Origin: Kocuria tytonis
GTDB lineage: Bacteria > Actinomycetota > Actinomycetes > Actinomycetales > Micrococcaceae
Reading direction: 5' to 3'
Length of the DNA: 64,000 bases
NCBI RefSeq assembly: GCF_003226895.2
Contig: NZ_PNJG02000001.1
Span: 434,001-498,000, forward strand
Shown: positions 29,514-43,642 of the stretch, in pieces
How positions within the stretch are numbered: position 1 is the stretch's first letter
Layout: every line of letters begins with the position of its first letter
Position numbers and translations under genes: made by a program
The notes under the pieces: model-generated
What the model saw: only the letters and a program-made list of their open reading frames with translations
The model's database searches: none
What the model was told of the DNA's origin: nothing

Positions 29514-32393
29514 TCAGTGGGCGGCCTGGTGCCAGGTGCGGCCCGTGCCCACGTTGACGTCCAGGGGGACGGTGAGATCCGCGGCCCCGGCCATCTCGGT
29601 GCGCAGGATCCGCTCCACGGCCTCGCCCTCCCCGGGGGCGACCTCCACGATCAGTTCGTCGTGGACCTGCAGCAGCACGCGTGAGCGCAGCTGCCCGTCC
29701 CGCAGGGCACGGTCCACGCCGATCATCGCCTTCTTGATGATGTCCGCCGCGGAGCCCTGGATGGGGGCGTTCAGCGCCATGCGCTCGGCGGCCTGGCGGG
29801 CCTGGCGGTTCTCGCTCGTGAGGTCCGGGAGGTACCGGCGGCGGCCGTCGATGGTCTCGGTGTAGCCCTTGGAGCGGGCATCCTCCACCACCCCGCGCAG
29901 GAAGTCGCGCACGCCGCCGAAGCGCTCGAAGTACCCGCTCATCATGGTGCGGGCCTCGTCCACGCCGATCCCCAGCTGCTGGGACAGCCCGTAGGAGCTC
30001 AGTCCGTAGACCAGCCCGTAGCTCATGGCCTTGACCTTGGAGCGCATCTGCGGGGTGACTTCCTGCGGGGAGACGTCGAACACGCGGGAGCCCACGAAGC
30101 GGTGCAGGTCCTCACCGCCGCGGAAGGCCTCGATGAGCCCCTCGTCACCGGAGAGGTGCGCCATGATGCGCATCTCGATCTGCGAGTAGTCCGCGGTCAT
30201 CAGGCACTCGTACGGGCCGCCGTCCTGTCCCACCACGAACACGTCCCGGATGCGCTGGCCCTGCTCCGTGCGCACGGGGATGTTCTGCAGGTTGGGACCG
30301 GTGGAGGACAGCCGGCCGGTCGCGGCCACGGTCTGCTGGTAGGTGGTGTGGATCCGGCCGTCGTCCGCGATCGCGTCCCGCAGCCCGGCCACGATCTGCT
30401 TGAGCTTGGAGTACTCGCGCCAGTTCATGAGCGCCACGAGGAACCGGGAGCCGGGGGTCTCGGGCGAGACCTTGCCGATCAGGTCCGCCACCGCCGCGGC
30501 GTCCGTGGTGTAGCCGGTCTTGGTCTTCTTGGTCTTGGGCAGGCCGAGCTCGTCGAACATCACGGCCTGCAGCTGCTTGGTGGAGCCCAGGTTGACCTCG
30601 TGGTCCAGCTGCGCCTGGGCCTGCTCGAACGCCCGGTCGATGGGCTGCTGCAGGTCCTCGAACAGCCGGTCGATCCCCGGGCGGTCCATGGCGATGCCCG
30701 TGGCCTCCATGCGGGCGAGGATCACGGCCAGCGGCAGCTCGAGGTCCGTGAGCAGGCCGAGCTGCCCGTCCGCCTCGAGCAGTCCCCGCAGGTGCTCGCT
30801 CAGCTCCCGGCACGCCCGGCCGAGGGTGGCCTCGCGGACCAGCACGGCGTCACCGACGCCGGAGAGCTCGTCCGCCTCGCCCAGCGCGAGCTCGGTCTGG
30901 CCGTGCGCGTCGGAGCCGGCAGCGGCGGCCTCCGCGGCGGGGACCTCCACCTCCAGGTGCTGCGCGAGCTGCGACTCGAGTTCGTAGGACCGCAGTGCCG
31001 GGCGCACGAGGTAGCCCGAGAGCTGGACGTCGTCGCGGACCCCCTCCAGCGCGATGCCGCGCTGGCCCAGCCCGCGGTGGAGGTCCTTGAGCCCGTCCAC
31101 GATCTTGGGGGCCGCGGCGTCCCCGAGCCAGTCCTCCACGGCCCGGGTGAGCGGCTGGTCCGCGGCCACGAGGTCCAGGGCGGCCCCGGTCCGCCCCGTG
31201 AGCACGAGGGTGGTGACCTCCCGTCCGGAGGGTGCCTTGGGGTCCGGGGACAGCCGGCGCACGACGACGGGCGCACCGGCCTCCTGCGCGCCCAGCCAGT
31301 CCGTGAACTGCTGGGCCGCGCGGACCCGCGTGACGTCCGTGACCTCGGGTGCCGTGGCGGCGGCGTCGGCCGCGGTCCGCGCCCCGAAGGCGTCGAGCAG
31401 GCGCGAGCGCAGCTGGGATCCGAACTCGAGCTCGTCGAAGACCTCTCCCACCCGCTCCGGGTCCGCCTCCGGGAGGGCGGCGTCCGCGAGGTCGAGGTCC
31501 AGCGGCAGGTCCGTGAGCAGGCGGTTGAGTTTGCGGTTGCGGCGCACGAGGTCCGCGTTCTCGCGCAGCGCCTCCCCCTTCTTGCCCGTGATCTCCTCCG
31601 CGTGCTCCAGCAGCGACTCCACGGGGCCGTAGGCGGCGATCCACTTGGCGGCGAATCCGGGGCCCACGCCGGGCACACCCGGGAGGTTGTCCGCGGTCTC
31701 GCCCGTGAGTGCCGCGAGATCGGGGTAGTTGGGGGGCGCCACCTTGTACTTCTCGTAGACGGCCGCCGCGTCCATGCGGCGCAGGTCGGACGGGGTGCGG
31801 CCGGGGTAGACCACCGTGACGTGGTCCGTGATCATCTGGAAGGCGTCGCGGTCGCCGGAGAACACCAGGACCTCGAAGTCCTCGGCGGCGGCCACGGAGG
31901 CGAGGGTGGCCAGGACGTCGTCCGCCTCGTGGCCCTGCATGGTGACGATCGGGACGCCCAGTGCCTCCAGGACGCGCTGGATGGCGGGGATCTGACCGTG
32001 GAACTCCTCGGGGGTCTCGTCGCGGCCGCTCTTGTACTCGCCGTACTCCTGGGAGCGCAGCGTGGGGCCCTCGAGGTCGAAGGAGACCACGAGGTGCGTG
32101 GGCTTCTCCTCCCGCACGAGCTTGACCATGGTGTTGACGAAGCCGTACACGGCCTCGGTGTGCACGCCCTCGGACGTCACGAAGCCGGGGCCGTTGCCGT
32201 ACTCCGCGGCGCGGGACAGCGCGAAGAACGCGCGGAAGGCCAGTGAGTGGCCGTCGATCAGCAGCAGCCGCTTCCCGGGCCGGGACACCGGGACGGGCAG
32301 CTGGACCTCCGCGGGGTGCCCGGTCTTCGCGCCGATCACCACCGTGCGGGACTCGGATGATTCCTGGCTGGCCTGCCTGCTCGTCTCAGTCAC
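29514..32393 (-). CDS. polA: DNA polymerase I
   Basis: 959 aa. The N-terminal 5'-3' exonuclease runs from about residue 42 (LLLIDGHSLAFRAFFAL) to about 330. The central 3'-5' exonuclease-like domain (about 350-545) lacks the usual catalytic acidic motifs, as is normal for actinobacterial PolA. The polymerase domain shows motif A (ADYSQIEMRIMAHLSGD), motif B (RSKVKAMSYGLVYGLSSYG) and motif C (QVHDELIVEV). It fills excision-repair gaps and matures Okazaki fragments. The GTG start follows TAGGAT by 6 nt with no separate Shine-Dalgarno, consistent with a leaderless message. Confidence 0.97.
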   Translation of the reverse strand: MTETSRQASQESSESRTVVIGAKTGHPAEVQLPVPVSRPGKRLLLIDGHSLAFRAFFALSRAAEYGNGPGFVTSEGVHTEAVYGFVNTMVKLVREEKPTHLVVSFDLEGPTLRSQEYGEYKSGRDETPEEFHGQIPAIQRVLEALGVPIVTMQGHEADDVLATLASVAAAEDFEVLVFSGDRDAFQMITDHVTVVYPGRTPSDLRRMDAAAVYEKYKVAPPNYPDLAALTGETADNLPGVPGVGPGFAAKWIAAYGPVESLLEHAEEITGKKGEALRENADLVRRNRKLNRLLTDLPLDLDLADAALPEADPERVGEVFDELEFGSQLRSRLLDAFGARTAADAAATAPEVTDVTRVRAAQQFTDWLGAQEAGAPVVVRRLSPDPKAPSGREVTTLVLTGRTGAALDLVAADQPLTRAVEDWLGDAAAPKIVDGLKDLHRGLGQRGIALEGVRDDVQLSGYLVRPALRSYELESQLAQHLEVEVPAAEAAAAGSDAHGQTELALGEADELSGVGDAVLVREATLGRACRELSEHLRGLLEADGQLGLLTDLELPLAVILARMEATGIAMDRPGIDRLFEDLQQPIDRAFEQAQAQLDHEVNLGSTKQLQAVMFDELGLPKTKKTKTGYTTDAAAVADLIGKVSPETPGSRFLVALMNWREYSKLKQIVAGLRDAIADDGRIHTTYQQTVAATGRLSSTGPNLQNIPVRTEQGQRIRDVFVVGQDGGPYECLMTADYSQIEMRIMAHLSGDEGLIEAFRGGEDLHRFVGSRVFDVSPQEVTPQMRSKVKAMSYGLVYGLSSYGLSQQLGIGVDEARTMMSGYFERFGGVRDFLRGVVEDARSKGYTETIDGRRRYLPDLTSENRQARQAAERMALNAPIQGSAADIIKKAMIGVDRALRDGQLRSRVLLQVHDELIVEVAPGEGEAVERILRTEMAGAADLTVPLDVNVGTGRTWHQAAH

Positions 32394-32399
32394 GGGACC

Positions 32400-32405
32400 A
32401 TCCTA
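32400..32405 (-). promoter_or_regulatory. Probable -10 box of polA (leaderless promoter)
   Basis: TAGGAT on the minus strand ends 6 nt before the GTG start of polA. Confidence 0.5.
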
Positions 32406-32438
32406 GGGCCACCCTGCGACAGGGCCGCCGCGGGGCGT

Positions 32439-33095
32439 TCAGGCCACCTGGTTGATGATGGCCTCCGCCACCTCGCGCATGGACAGCCGGCGGTCCATGG
32501 ACGTCTTCTGGATCCAGCGGAACGCCTCGGGCTCGGACAGGCCCATCTTGGTCTGCAGCAGGGACTTCGCGCGCTCCACGAGCTTGCGCGTGGCGAACTG
32601 CTCCTTCATGTCCGCCACCTCGTTCTCGAGGGCGGCGATCTCCTCGAACCGGGACATGGCGATCTCGATGGCCGGCACGACGTCGTCCACCGTGAACGGC
32701 TTGACCACGTAGGCCATGGCACCGGCCTCGCGCGCGCGCTCCACGAGCTCGCGCTGGCTGAACGCGGTCAGCAGCACCACCGGGGCGATCCGCTCGGCGG
32801 CGATCTGCTCCGCTGCCGTGATCCCGTCCATCACGGGCATCTTCACGTCCATGAGCACGAGGTCCGGGCGGTGCTCGGTGGCCAGGGCCACGGCGCGTTC
32901 ACCGTTCTCCGCCTGGCCCACCACGCGGTAGCCGGTATCCTCGAGCATCTCCACGATGTCCATGCGGATCAGGGCCTCGTCCTCCGCGACCACCACGGTG
33001 CGGGGGGCCGCCCCGGTGTTCTCGGCGCTCGGCCCGGCCTGCTCCGCCGTGGCATCCGCGGTGTCGGGCTCGGGGGTGTGCTGCGGATCCGTCAC
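32439..33095 (-). CDS. pdtaR: ANTAR-domain response regulator (PdtaR-like)
   Basis: 218 aa from the GTG at 33095, with GAGGAG upstream. A disordered N-terminus (about 35 residues) is followed by a receiver domain with the acidic pair in AEDEALIRMDI, the phospho-acceptor Asp in LVLMDVKMPVMDG and the Lys in YVVKPF. The C-terminal ANTAR domain (about 150-210) binds paired RNA hairpins to prevent transcription termination. Mycobacterial PdtaR works with histidine kinase PdtaS, which is not in this window. It is convergent with nothing and lies 45 bases upstream of polA. Confidence 0.9.
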   Translation of the reverse strand: MTDPQHTPEPDTADATAEQAGPSAENTGAAPRTVVVAEDEALIRMDIVEMLEDTGYRVVGQAENGERAVALATEHRPDLVLMDVKMPVMDGITAAEQIAAERIAPVVLLTAFSQRELVERAREAGAMAYVVKPFTVDDVVPAIEIAMSRFEEIAALENEVADMKEQFATRKLVERAKSLLQTKMGLSEPEAFRWIQKTSMDRRLSMREVAEAIINQVA

Positions 33096-33215
33096 GGGTG
33101 CTCCTCGGCTCGGTGGTCGTCTCGATGATCTCGACACCGCATCCAACCACGAGTGCGGCGCGCACGCCCCGTGAGACACAGCACAGCGCCGCGGTCCAGG
33201 GGGATGCCTGAGTCC

Positions 33216-33221
33216 AGCCTA
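33216..33221 (-). promoter_or_regulatory. Possible -10 box for the response-regulator gene
   Basis: TAGGCT on the minus strand lies about 120 bases upstream of the GTG start; no good -35 is visible. Confidence 0.3.
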
Positions 33222-33232
33222 GACCCATCATG

Positions 33233-33238
33233 TATGCT
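33233..33238 (+). promoter_or_regulatory. Possible -10 box for tRNA-Leu
   Basis: TATGCT on the plus strand lies 60 bases upstream of the tRNA 5' end; no convincing -35 was found. Confidence 0.35.
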
Positions 33239-33298
33239 GTGAGCCGCCGTTCGGCGCCGGATCCCACCCTTCTCGCGGGGCTCGGCCGCCGCACCGTT

Positions 33299-33380
33299 GC
33301 CCAAGTGGCGGAATTGGCAGACGCGCCGCACTCAAAATGCGGTATGGAGACATGTGTGGGTTCGAGTCCCACCTTGGGCA
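33299..33380 (+). tRNA. tRNA-Leu (CAA)
   Basis: 82 nt with GCCCAAG/CTTGGGC acceptor stem, a long variable arm and the T-loop GGTTCGAGTCC. The anticodon loop CTCAAAA gives anticodon CAA, reading UUG. CCA is not encoded. Confidence 0.97.
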
Positions 33381-33389
33381 CCCCTCCCA

Positions 33390-33422
33390 GGCCCCGTTCG
33401 ACGCCCGTCGGACGGGGCCTTT
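33390..33422 (+). terminator. Intrinsic terminator after tRNA-Leu
   Basis: GGCCCCGT...ACGGGGCC plus an inner CGAC/GTCG helix, followed by TTT, 10 bases after the tRNA. Confidence 0.85.
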
Positions 33423-33541
33423 CCCACGCCCTCCCGGGCCTGCACCGGGGACGACGACGGCGCGGGGCCCGGATCCCTCGATCCGCACCCCGCGCCGTCG
33501 TGCGCCCACCCGCGTGGGCGGGCTCTCCGCCGGTCAGCGGA

Positions 33542-35047
33542 TCACGGCTCCCGCCACGAGATGGAGCCCGGCAGGCTCGTGCCCCACGGGCCCACCCGCT
33601 CGTGCGGATCCCGCCGGGGTGCCTCCCCCGCGTCCTGGAGATCACCCACGCGGTGCACCTTGACCAGGTTGGTGGACCCGGCGTGCCCGGGGGGCGAGCC
33701 GGCGCAGATCACCACCATGTCCTCGGTGTCCGCGAGGTCGTACTCCAGCAGGTAGTGGTCCACCTGGCGGGTCATGTCGTCGGTGTGCTCCACGCGGTCC
33801 ACCCGGATGGGGTGCACGCCCCACAGCAGCTGCAGCCAGGACTGCACGCTCGTCTCCGGGGTGAACGCGAGGATGGGGCGGTCCGGGCGCAGCCGGGAGA
33901 GCCGACGCGCGGAGTCACCGGACTGGGTGAACGTGCAGATGTAGTTCACGTTCAGCTGCCGTGCAATGGTCACGGCCGCGCGGGTGATGGCGCCGCCGCG
34001 CGTGCGGGGCTCCGTGCCGAGCGCCGGCATGCGGTCCATGCCCTCGCGCTCGGTGGCGGTGATGATGTCGGACATGGTCTCGAGGGTCTTGATGGGGTAC
34101 TTGCCCACCGAGGTCTCGCCCGAGAGCATCACGGCGTCCGCGCCGTCGAGCACGGCGTTGGCGCAGTCCGAGGCCTCCGCGCGCGTGGGGCGCGGGTTGT
34201 CGATCATGGACTCGAGCACCTGGGTGGCCACGATCACGGGCTTGGCCCAGCGCCGGGCCAGCTCGATGGCGCGCTTCTGCACGATCGGCACGGCCTCCAG
34301 GGGAAGCTCGACGCCGAGGTCCCCGCGGGCCACCATGATGCCGTCGAACGCGTCGATGATCTCGTGCAGCGCGTCCACGGCCTGGGGCTTCTCGATCTTG
34401 GCGATCACGGGGATGGTGCGCCCCTCCTCCGCCATGATCTCGTGGACGCGGGTGATGTCCTTGGCGTCCCGCACGAAGGACAGCGCGATGATGTCCACGC
34501 CGCGCTGCAGGGCCCAGCGCAGGTCCGCCTCGTCCTTCTCGCTCAGGGCGGGCACGTTGACCGCGACGCCCGGGAGGTTGATGCCCTTGTGGTTCGACAC
34601 CGTTCCGGGGACCACCACCTCGGTGGTGACGTCCGTGTCCGAGACGGCGGTGGCGCGCAGGGCCACCTTGCCGTCGTCGATCAGCAGCGGGTCGCCCACG
34701 TTGACGTCCCCCGGCAGGCCCTTGTGCGTGGTGGAGCACAGCTCCTTGGTGCCGGGCACGTCCCGCACGGTGATCGTGAACGTGTCGCCGATCTCGAGGT
34801 CGTGGGGGCCGTCCGCGAAGTTGCCCAGCCGGATCTTGGGGCCCTGCAGGTCCGCGAGGATCGCCACGGTGGTGCCGAGCTCGTCGCTCGCGCGCCGTAG
34901 GTTCTCGTAGGAGGCGTTGTGCACGGAGTGGTCGCCGTGGCTCATGTTCAGGCGGGCCACGTTCATTCCGGCCTCGATGGCCCGGGTGACGTTCTCGTAG
35001 GAGGAAATGGCGGGGCCGATGGTGGCCACGATCTTCGCTCGACGCAT
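33542..35047 (-). CDS. pyk: Pyruvate kinase
   Basis: 501 aa from the ATG at 35047 (AAGGGAG upstream). The N-terminus MRRAKIVATIGPA, the K+/Mg2+ site region NMSHGDHSVH, the catalytic segment VIAKIEKPQAVD and the signature MVARGDLGVELP are all present; the C-terminal regulatory domain is complete. A roughly 30-residue hydrophilic tail extends beyond the usual end. It converts phosphoenolpyruvate and ADP to pyruvate and ATP. The leader contains a large inverted repeat. The reading frame upstream to 35521 has no conservation and is rejected. Confidence 0.96.
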   Translation of the reverse strand: MRRAKIVATIGPAISSYENVTRAIEAGMNVARLNMSHGDHSVHNASYENLRRASDELGTTVAILADLQGPKIRLGNFADGPHDLEIGDTFTITVRDVPGTKELCSTTHKGLPGDVNVGDPLLIDDGKVALRATAVSDTDVTTEVVVPGTVSNHKGINLPGVAVNVPALSEKDEADLRWALQRGVDIIALSFVRDAKDITRVHEIMAEEGRTIPVIAKIEKPQAVDALHEIIDAFDGIMVARGDLGVELPLEAVPIVQKRAIELARRWAKPVIVATQVLESMIDNPRPTRAEASDCANAVLDGADAVMLSGETSVGKYPIKTLETMSDIITATEREGMDRMPALGTEPRTRGGAITRAAVTIARQLNVNYICTFTQSGDSARRLSRLRPDRPILAFTPETSVQSWLQLLWGVHPIRVDRVEHTDDMTRQVDHYLLEYDLADTEDMVVICAGSPPGHAGSTNLVKVHRVGDLQDAGEAPRRDPHERVGPWGTSLPGSISWREP

Positions 35048-35089
35048 GTGGAGACTCCCTTTCGGAGAACGGATGGTTGGCACACACGA

Positions 35090-35139
35090 CGAAGCGGCCG
35101 GGTCGCGCAGCCCGATGCTGCGTGGCCGCGGCCGCTTCG
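35090..35139 (-). other. Large nested hairpin in the pyk leader
   Basis: CGAAGCGGCCG (35090-35100) pairs exactly with CGGCCGCTTCG (35129-35139), enclosing a second perfect hairpin CGCAGC-CCGAT-GCTGCG (35106-35122). It starts about 45 bases upstream of the pyk start codon, downstream of a TAGGCT box at 35155-35160, so it should be in the 5' UTR. A regulatory role is inferred only. The rest of the gene-free stretch to 35367 holds GC-rich inverted repeats such as CCCGCC/GGCGGG near 35328-35344 that could end gltD transcripts. Confidence 0.45.
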
Positions 35140-35154
35140 CCGATGTTGCTTTCC

Positions 35155-35160
35155 AGCCTA
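35155..35160 (-). promoter_or_regulatory. Probable -10 box of pyk
   Basis: TAGGCT on the minus strand, 107 bases upstream of the pyk ATG, directly before the hairpin leader. Confidence 0.4.
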
Positions 35161-35367
35161 GCAACGCGGGGCAAGAATGAATATGAGCCCGCTGATGACC
35201 CGCTGCGTGCTCCGTCACACGGGTCAGCATGCGGGTCCCGCCCGCGCGCTCCCACCCGGTTCCGCCACCCGGACGGGGTCCTCGGGCCCGTGGCAGGGCC
35301 GAGGCCCGGCGCCCGTGGCCGGAGCCCGCCCCGGTGGCGGGGGCCCGTCGCCCGGAGCCCGGCGCCC

Positions 35368-36823
35368 TCAGAGGCTGAGGTCGATGGCCCGCTCCGAGGG
35401 CTCCACGGGCTCCGGCAGCCGGGTCTGACCCGTGAGGTGGCGCTCCACGTGCGCGGCGCACGCCCGGCCCTCCGCGATGGCCCACACCACGAGCGACTGC
35501 CCGCGCCCGGCGTCCCCGCACGAGAACACCCCGTCCACGGCCGTCATGTACGTCTCGTCCCGCTCCAGGTTGCTGCGGCGGTCCAGCGCCACCGGCAGCT
35601 GCTCCGTGAGCTGCTCGGACTCGGTGCCGGTGAAGCCCAGGGCCAGGAGTACCAGGTCCGCGGGCAGCACCTTCTCGGTGCCCGGGCGGGGAGCTCGGGT
35701 GCCGTCCTCGCGGTGCTCGGTCTCGGCGACCCGCAGGCCCGTGAGCACACCGTCCTCCCCCACGAACTCCACCGTGGCGGCCAGGTAGCTGCGCTCACCG
35801 CCCTCCTCGTGGGACGTGGACACCTCGAAGACCCGGGGCATCATGGGCCACGGCTCCTCGTCCGCCCGGTCCACCGGCGGCTTGCGCCCGATGGCCAGCG
35901 ACGTCACGGACGCCGCGCCCTGGCGCAGCGCGGTGCCGATGCAGTCCGAGCCGGTGTCCCCGCCGCCGAGCACGATCACGTGCTTGCCGCGCGCGCCGAT
36001 CGGATCGGGGACGTCGTCCCCCGCCACGTGCTTGTTGGAGCGCACCAGGTAGTCCATGGCGTAGTGGATCCCCGCCAGATCCCGCCCGGGGATGTCGAGA
36101 TCCCGGGCCCGGGTGGCGCCCGTGGCCACGATGACGGCGTCGTAGCGCCGGCGCAGCACGTCCCACGTGATGTCCCTGCCGATCTCCACGCCCGGACGGA
36201 ACCTGGTGCCCTCCTGGCGCATCACCTCCAGGCGGCGCTCCAGGACGGACTTCTCGAGCTTGAAGTCCGGGATGCCGTAGCGCAGCAGCCCGCCGATGCG
36301 GTCGTCGCGCTCGTACACCGCCACCGTGAACCCGGCCTGCGTGAGCTGCTGCGCGGCGGCGAGGCCCGCGGGCCCGGAGCCGACCACCGCGACGGTCCTG
36401 CCCACGAGCCGCTGCGGGATGCAGGGCTCGATCAGGCCGTCCTCGAACGCCTTCTCCCCGATCGCGTACTCCACCTGCTTGATGGTCACGGGATCCTGGT
36501 TGATGCCCAGCACGCACGAGGACTCGCACGGCGCGGGGCACACCCGCCCCGTGAACTCCGGGAAGTTGTTGGTGGCGTGCATCCGCTCGGACGCCTCGTC
36601 CCAGCGCTCCCGCCACACGAGGTCGTTCCACTCCGGGATCAGGTTGCCCAGGGGGCAGCCCTGGTGGCAGAACGGCACGCCGCAGTCCATGCAGCGCCCG
36701 GACTGCTGGTGTAGCACGCCGGCCTCCTGGCGCTGCTGCACCTCTTTGTAGTCCATGAGCCGCACCGGGACGGGGCGCTTGGGACGGTCCGCCCGCGAGC
36801 GGATCTCCAGGAAACCGCGGGGA

Positions 36824-36831
<8 letters not shown>
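35368..36831 (-). CDS. gltD: Glutamate synthase small subunit
   Basis: 487 aa from the ATG at 36831. N-terminal iron-sulfur cysteines are seen in [17 protein letters not shown] and CPAPCESSC. The FAD motif [15 protein letters not shown] follows near residue 150, and the NADPH motif [11 protein letters not shown] near residue 285. It passes NADPH electrons to the GltB FMN site for glutamate formation from glutamine and 2-oxoglutarate. The start lies inside the last 8 bases of gltB, so the two subunits are coupled for stoichiometric synthesis. Confidence 0.96.
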
Positions 36832-41539
<4,708 letters not shown>

Positions 41540-41924
41540 GACGGAGCTCCTCACCAAGGGGTGGGCAGTTCTGGTGCGTCGACGAGACCCGGGAACACTC
41601 GGTGGGTGCGCGGCGGGCGTCGTGAGATCCATGTGACGCGTGTGTCCGCCCCGTTGCGGAAGGAAGCGGCTCTGTGGCGAGCCGAGGATCGGACCGGCGG
41701 GACCTTGAGGATGGGCGGTCGCGCACGGTTCGTGGGTAACGTACCACGTAGTTCAGATCACACGGCAGCCCCGGCCGACCCGTTCCGACATGTGGACAGC
41801 GCACGGAAGCGGGCCCCGGACCGGTGTCCGGGGCCCGCTCGTGCCAGCCGTGCGCCGGCCCGCCTGTCGCGGTGCGACGCCGCTGGGAGACATCCCGTGG
41901 GCCGCCGCGGCGAGCGGCTCGGCG
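41540..41924. other. Gene-free stretch between lgt and gltB
   Basis: 385 bases without a credible gene on either strand. It holds the lgt-side hairpin at 41808-41839 and the presumed gltB leader. Around 41738-41760 is a less GC-rich patch with GTAACGTAC and ACGTA repeats that may contain the gltB promoter (possible -10 TACGTT on the minus strand), but no -35 is convincing. Confidence 0.5.
41808..41839 (-). terminator. Strong hairpin downstream of lgt
   Basis: AGCGGGCCCCGGAC pairs perfectly with GTCCGGGGCCCGCT over 14 bp around a CGGT loop, 85 bases after the lgt stop. Minus-strand sequence after the stem is TTCCG, a poor T-run. It probably closes the his-trp-lgt unit. Confidence 0.65.
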
Positions 41925-42788
41925 TCAGGCGCCGGCGGCGCCGTGCGACGCCGCGGTGCCCGCCTCCCGCGGGCGCGCCCCGCGCCCCAGCAGGACGTAG
42001 AGCGCCGCACCGGCGACGACGATGAGCAGCGACGTCCACACGTGCACCCGGACGCCGGCAACCATGAGCGCGGGATCCACGCGCAGGAACAGCTCGATCA
42101 GCAGCCGCCCCACGCCGTAGTAGACCATGTAGAGCGCGAACAGTCGGCCGTGGGTGTCACGCATCCGGCGGTCGACCAGCAGCAGGAGCACCACGCCCAG
42201 CAGGTCCCACAGGCTCTCGTAGAGGAACGTGGGGTGGAACAGGGTGTCCGCCGGGAGCCCCGGGGGGAAGTTCGGGGACGCGGGCGAGATCTGCAGGCCC
42301 CACGGCAGGGTGGTGGGTCTGCCGAAGAGCTCCTGGTTGAACCAGTTGCCCCAGCGCCCCACGGCCTGGGCCAGCAGCAGCCCGGGGGCCACGCAGTCCG
42401 CGAAGACCGTGAGGGAGAGCCCGTTCCGGCGGGAGACCAGCCAGGCCGCGGCGGCGCCGAACAGCACGGCTCCCATGATGCCCAGACCGCCCTCCCAGAT
42501 CCGCAGCACGGCCAGCGGATCCGCTCCCGGGCCGAAGTACCCCTGCGGGTCCGTGATCAGCACGTGGTAGGCGCGCGCGCCCACGATGCCCGCGATCACG
42601 GCCCAGAAGACGATGTCCCACAGCACGTCCGGATCCTGCCCGCGGGCACGCCAGCGCCGCATGGTGAGCCAGCCGGCCAGCCCCATGCCCACGAGGATGC
42701 ACAGCGCGTAGAAGTGGATGGTGAGGAATCCCAGGTGGATGCTGCTGACGTCCGGTGAGGGCAGCGCGGCGGGAACCACCAGGGACAT
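41925..42788 (-). CDS. lgt: Prolipoprotein diacylglyceryl transferase
   Basis: 287 aa from the ATG at 42788. Seven or so transmembrane helices; the family signature GRWGNWFNQELFGRPT (about residues 142-157) includes the essential Arg and Asn region, and an HPTFLYES segment follows. It transfers diacylglycerol from phosphatidylglycerol to the lipobox Cys of prolipoproteins in the membrane. The start overlaps the trpA stop (TGATG), placing lgt at the end of the trp operon, a linkage known in Micrococcales. A GTG one codon earlier is possible. Confidence 0.95.
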   Translation of the reverse strand: MSLVVPAALPSPDVSSIHLGFLTIHFYALCILVGMGLAGWLTMRRWRARGQDPDVLWDIVFWAVIAGIVGARAYHVLITDPQGYFGPGADPLAVLRIWEGGLGIMGAVLFGAAAAWLVSRRNGLSLTVFADCVAPGLLLAQAVGRWGNWFNQELFGRPTTLPWGLQISPASPNFPPGLPADTLFHPTFLYESLWDLLGVVLLLLVDRRMRDTHGRLFALYMVYYGVGRLLIELFLRVDPALMVAGVRVHVWTSLLIVVAGAALYVLLGRGARPREAGTAASHGAAGA

Positions 42789-43642
42789 CACTCGCGTCCC
42801 GCGAGCTGCGCGGTGAGCCGCCCCACGGCCTCGGGACCGCCCTCACCGAGGGCCCGCACGAGAGCGGTTCCCACGATCACACCGTCCGCGTACCGCCCGA
42901 TCTCCAGGACGTGCTCGCGCGTGGAGACACCCAGTCCCACGCACACCCGCTGCGCCCCGGCGGCCCGGGCGCGGGCCACGACGTCCTCGGCCGCCGAGGA
43001 CACCCGGTCCCGGGCTCCCGTGACGCCCATGACGGACACCGCGTACAGGAACCCGGAGGCCGCGTGCACGGTCATGTCCATGCGCTCGCGCGTGGTGGAT
43101 GGCGCCACCAGGAAGATCCGGTCCAGGCCGTGCTCCTCGGACGCCGCGAACCACTCGCCGGCCTCGTCCGGGATCAGGTCCGGGGTGATGATGCCCGCTC
43201 CCCCGGCCGCGCTGAGCCGGCGGGCGAACTCGTCCACGCCGGTCTGCAGCACGGGGTTCCAGTACGTCATCACCACGGGCACCGCGTCCGTCTGCTCGGC
43301 CACGGCGCGCACCACGGTGAAGACGTCCGAGACGTGGAAGCCGTTGGCCAGTGACTCGGTGGTGGCCGCCTGGATCACCGGTCCGTCCATCACGGGATCC
43401 GAGTACGGGATCCCGATCTCGATGACGTCCGCGCCGTTGCGGCCCAGTGCGACGGCGGCGGCCACCGACTCCTCGACGGTGGGGTACCCGGCGGGCAGGT
43501 AGCCCACCAGGGCGGGCCGTCCCTCCGCCCGGCACGCCTCGATCCGGCGCGACAGCGCCGAGTCCTCACGGGCGCTCAGGTTCTCGGGGACGATCCGCGC
43601 GATCAGTCCCGCGGGCGTGCTCGGTGCTCCGGTGGTGCTCAC
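42788..43642 (-). CDS. trpA: Tryptophan synthase alpha chain
   Basis: 284 aa from the GTG at 43642. The catalytic Glu lies in [20 protein letters not shown] (the Asp of PYSDP is also catalytic), and the phosphate-binding loops appear as [10 protein letters not shown] and [10 protein letters not shown]. It cleaves indole-3-glycerol phosphate and passes indole to TrpB. The N-terminus carries about 30 extra residues. The start overlaps the stop of the trpC-trpB fusion (GTGA) and the stop overlaps lgt, so translation is coupled throughout. Confidence 0.96.
   Translation of the reverse strand: MSTTGAPSTPAGLIARIVPENLSAREDSALSRRIEACRAEGRPALVGYLPAGYPTVEESVAAAVALGRNGADVIEIGIPYSDPVMDGPVIQAATTESLANGFHVSDVFTVVRAVAEQTDAVPVVMTYWNPVLQTGVDEFARRLSAAGGAGIITPDLIPDEAGEWFAASEEHGLDRIFLVAPSTTRERMDMTVHAASGFLYAVSVMGVTGARDRVSSAAEDVVARARAAGAQRVCVGLGVSTREHVLEIGRYADGVIVGTALVRALGEGGPEAVGRLTAQLAGRE

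Noticed and set aside
29514-32393. Missing 3'-5' exonuclease residues in PolA as a defect
   Set aside because: Loss of proofreading residues is usual in actinobacterial DNA polymerase I.
41730-41765. A GlnR-like site upstream of gltB (GTTAC and GAAC elements)
   Set aside because: The spacing between the half-sites does not match the GlnR a-b box geometry, so a nitrogen-regulator site is not supported.
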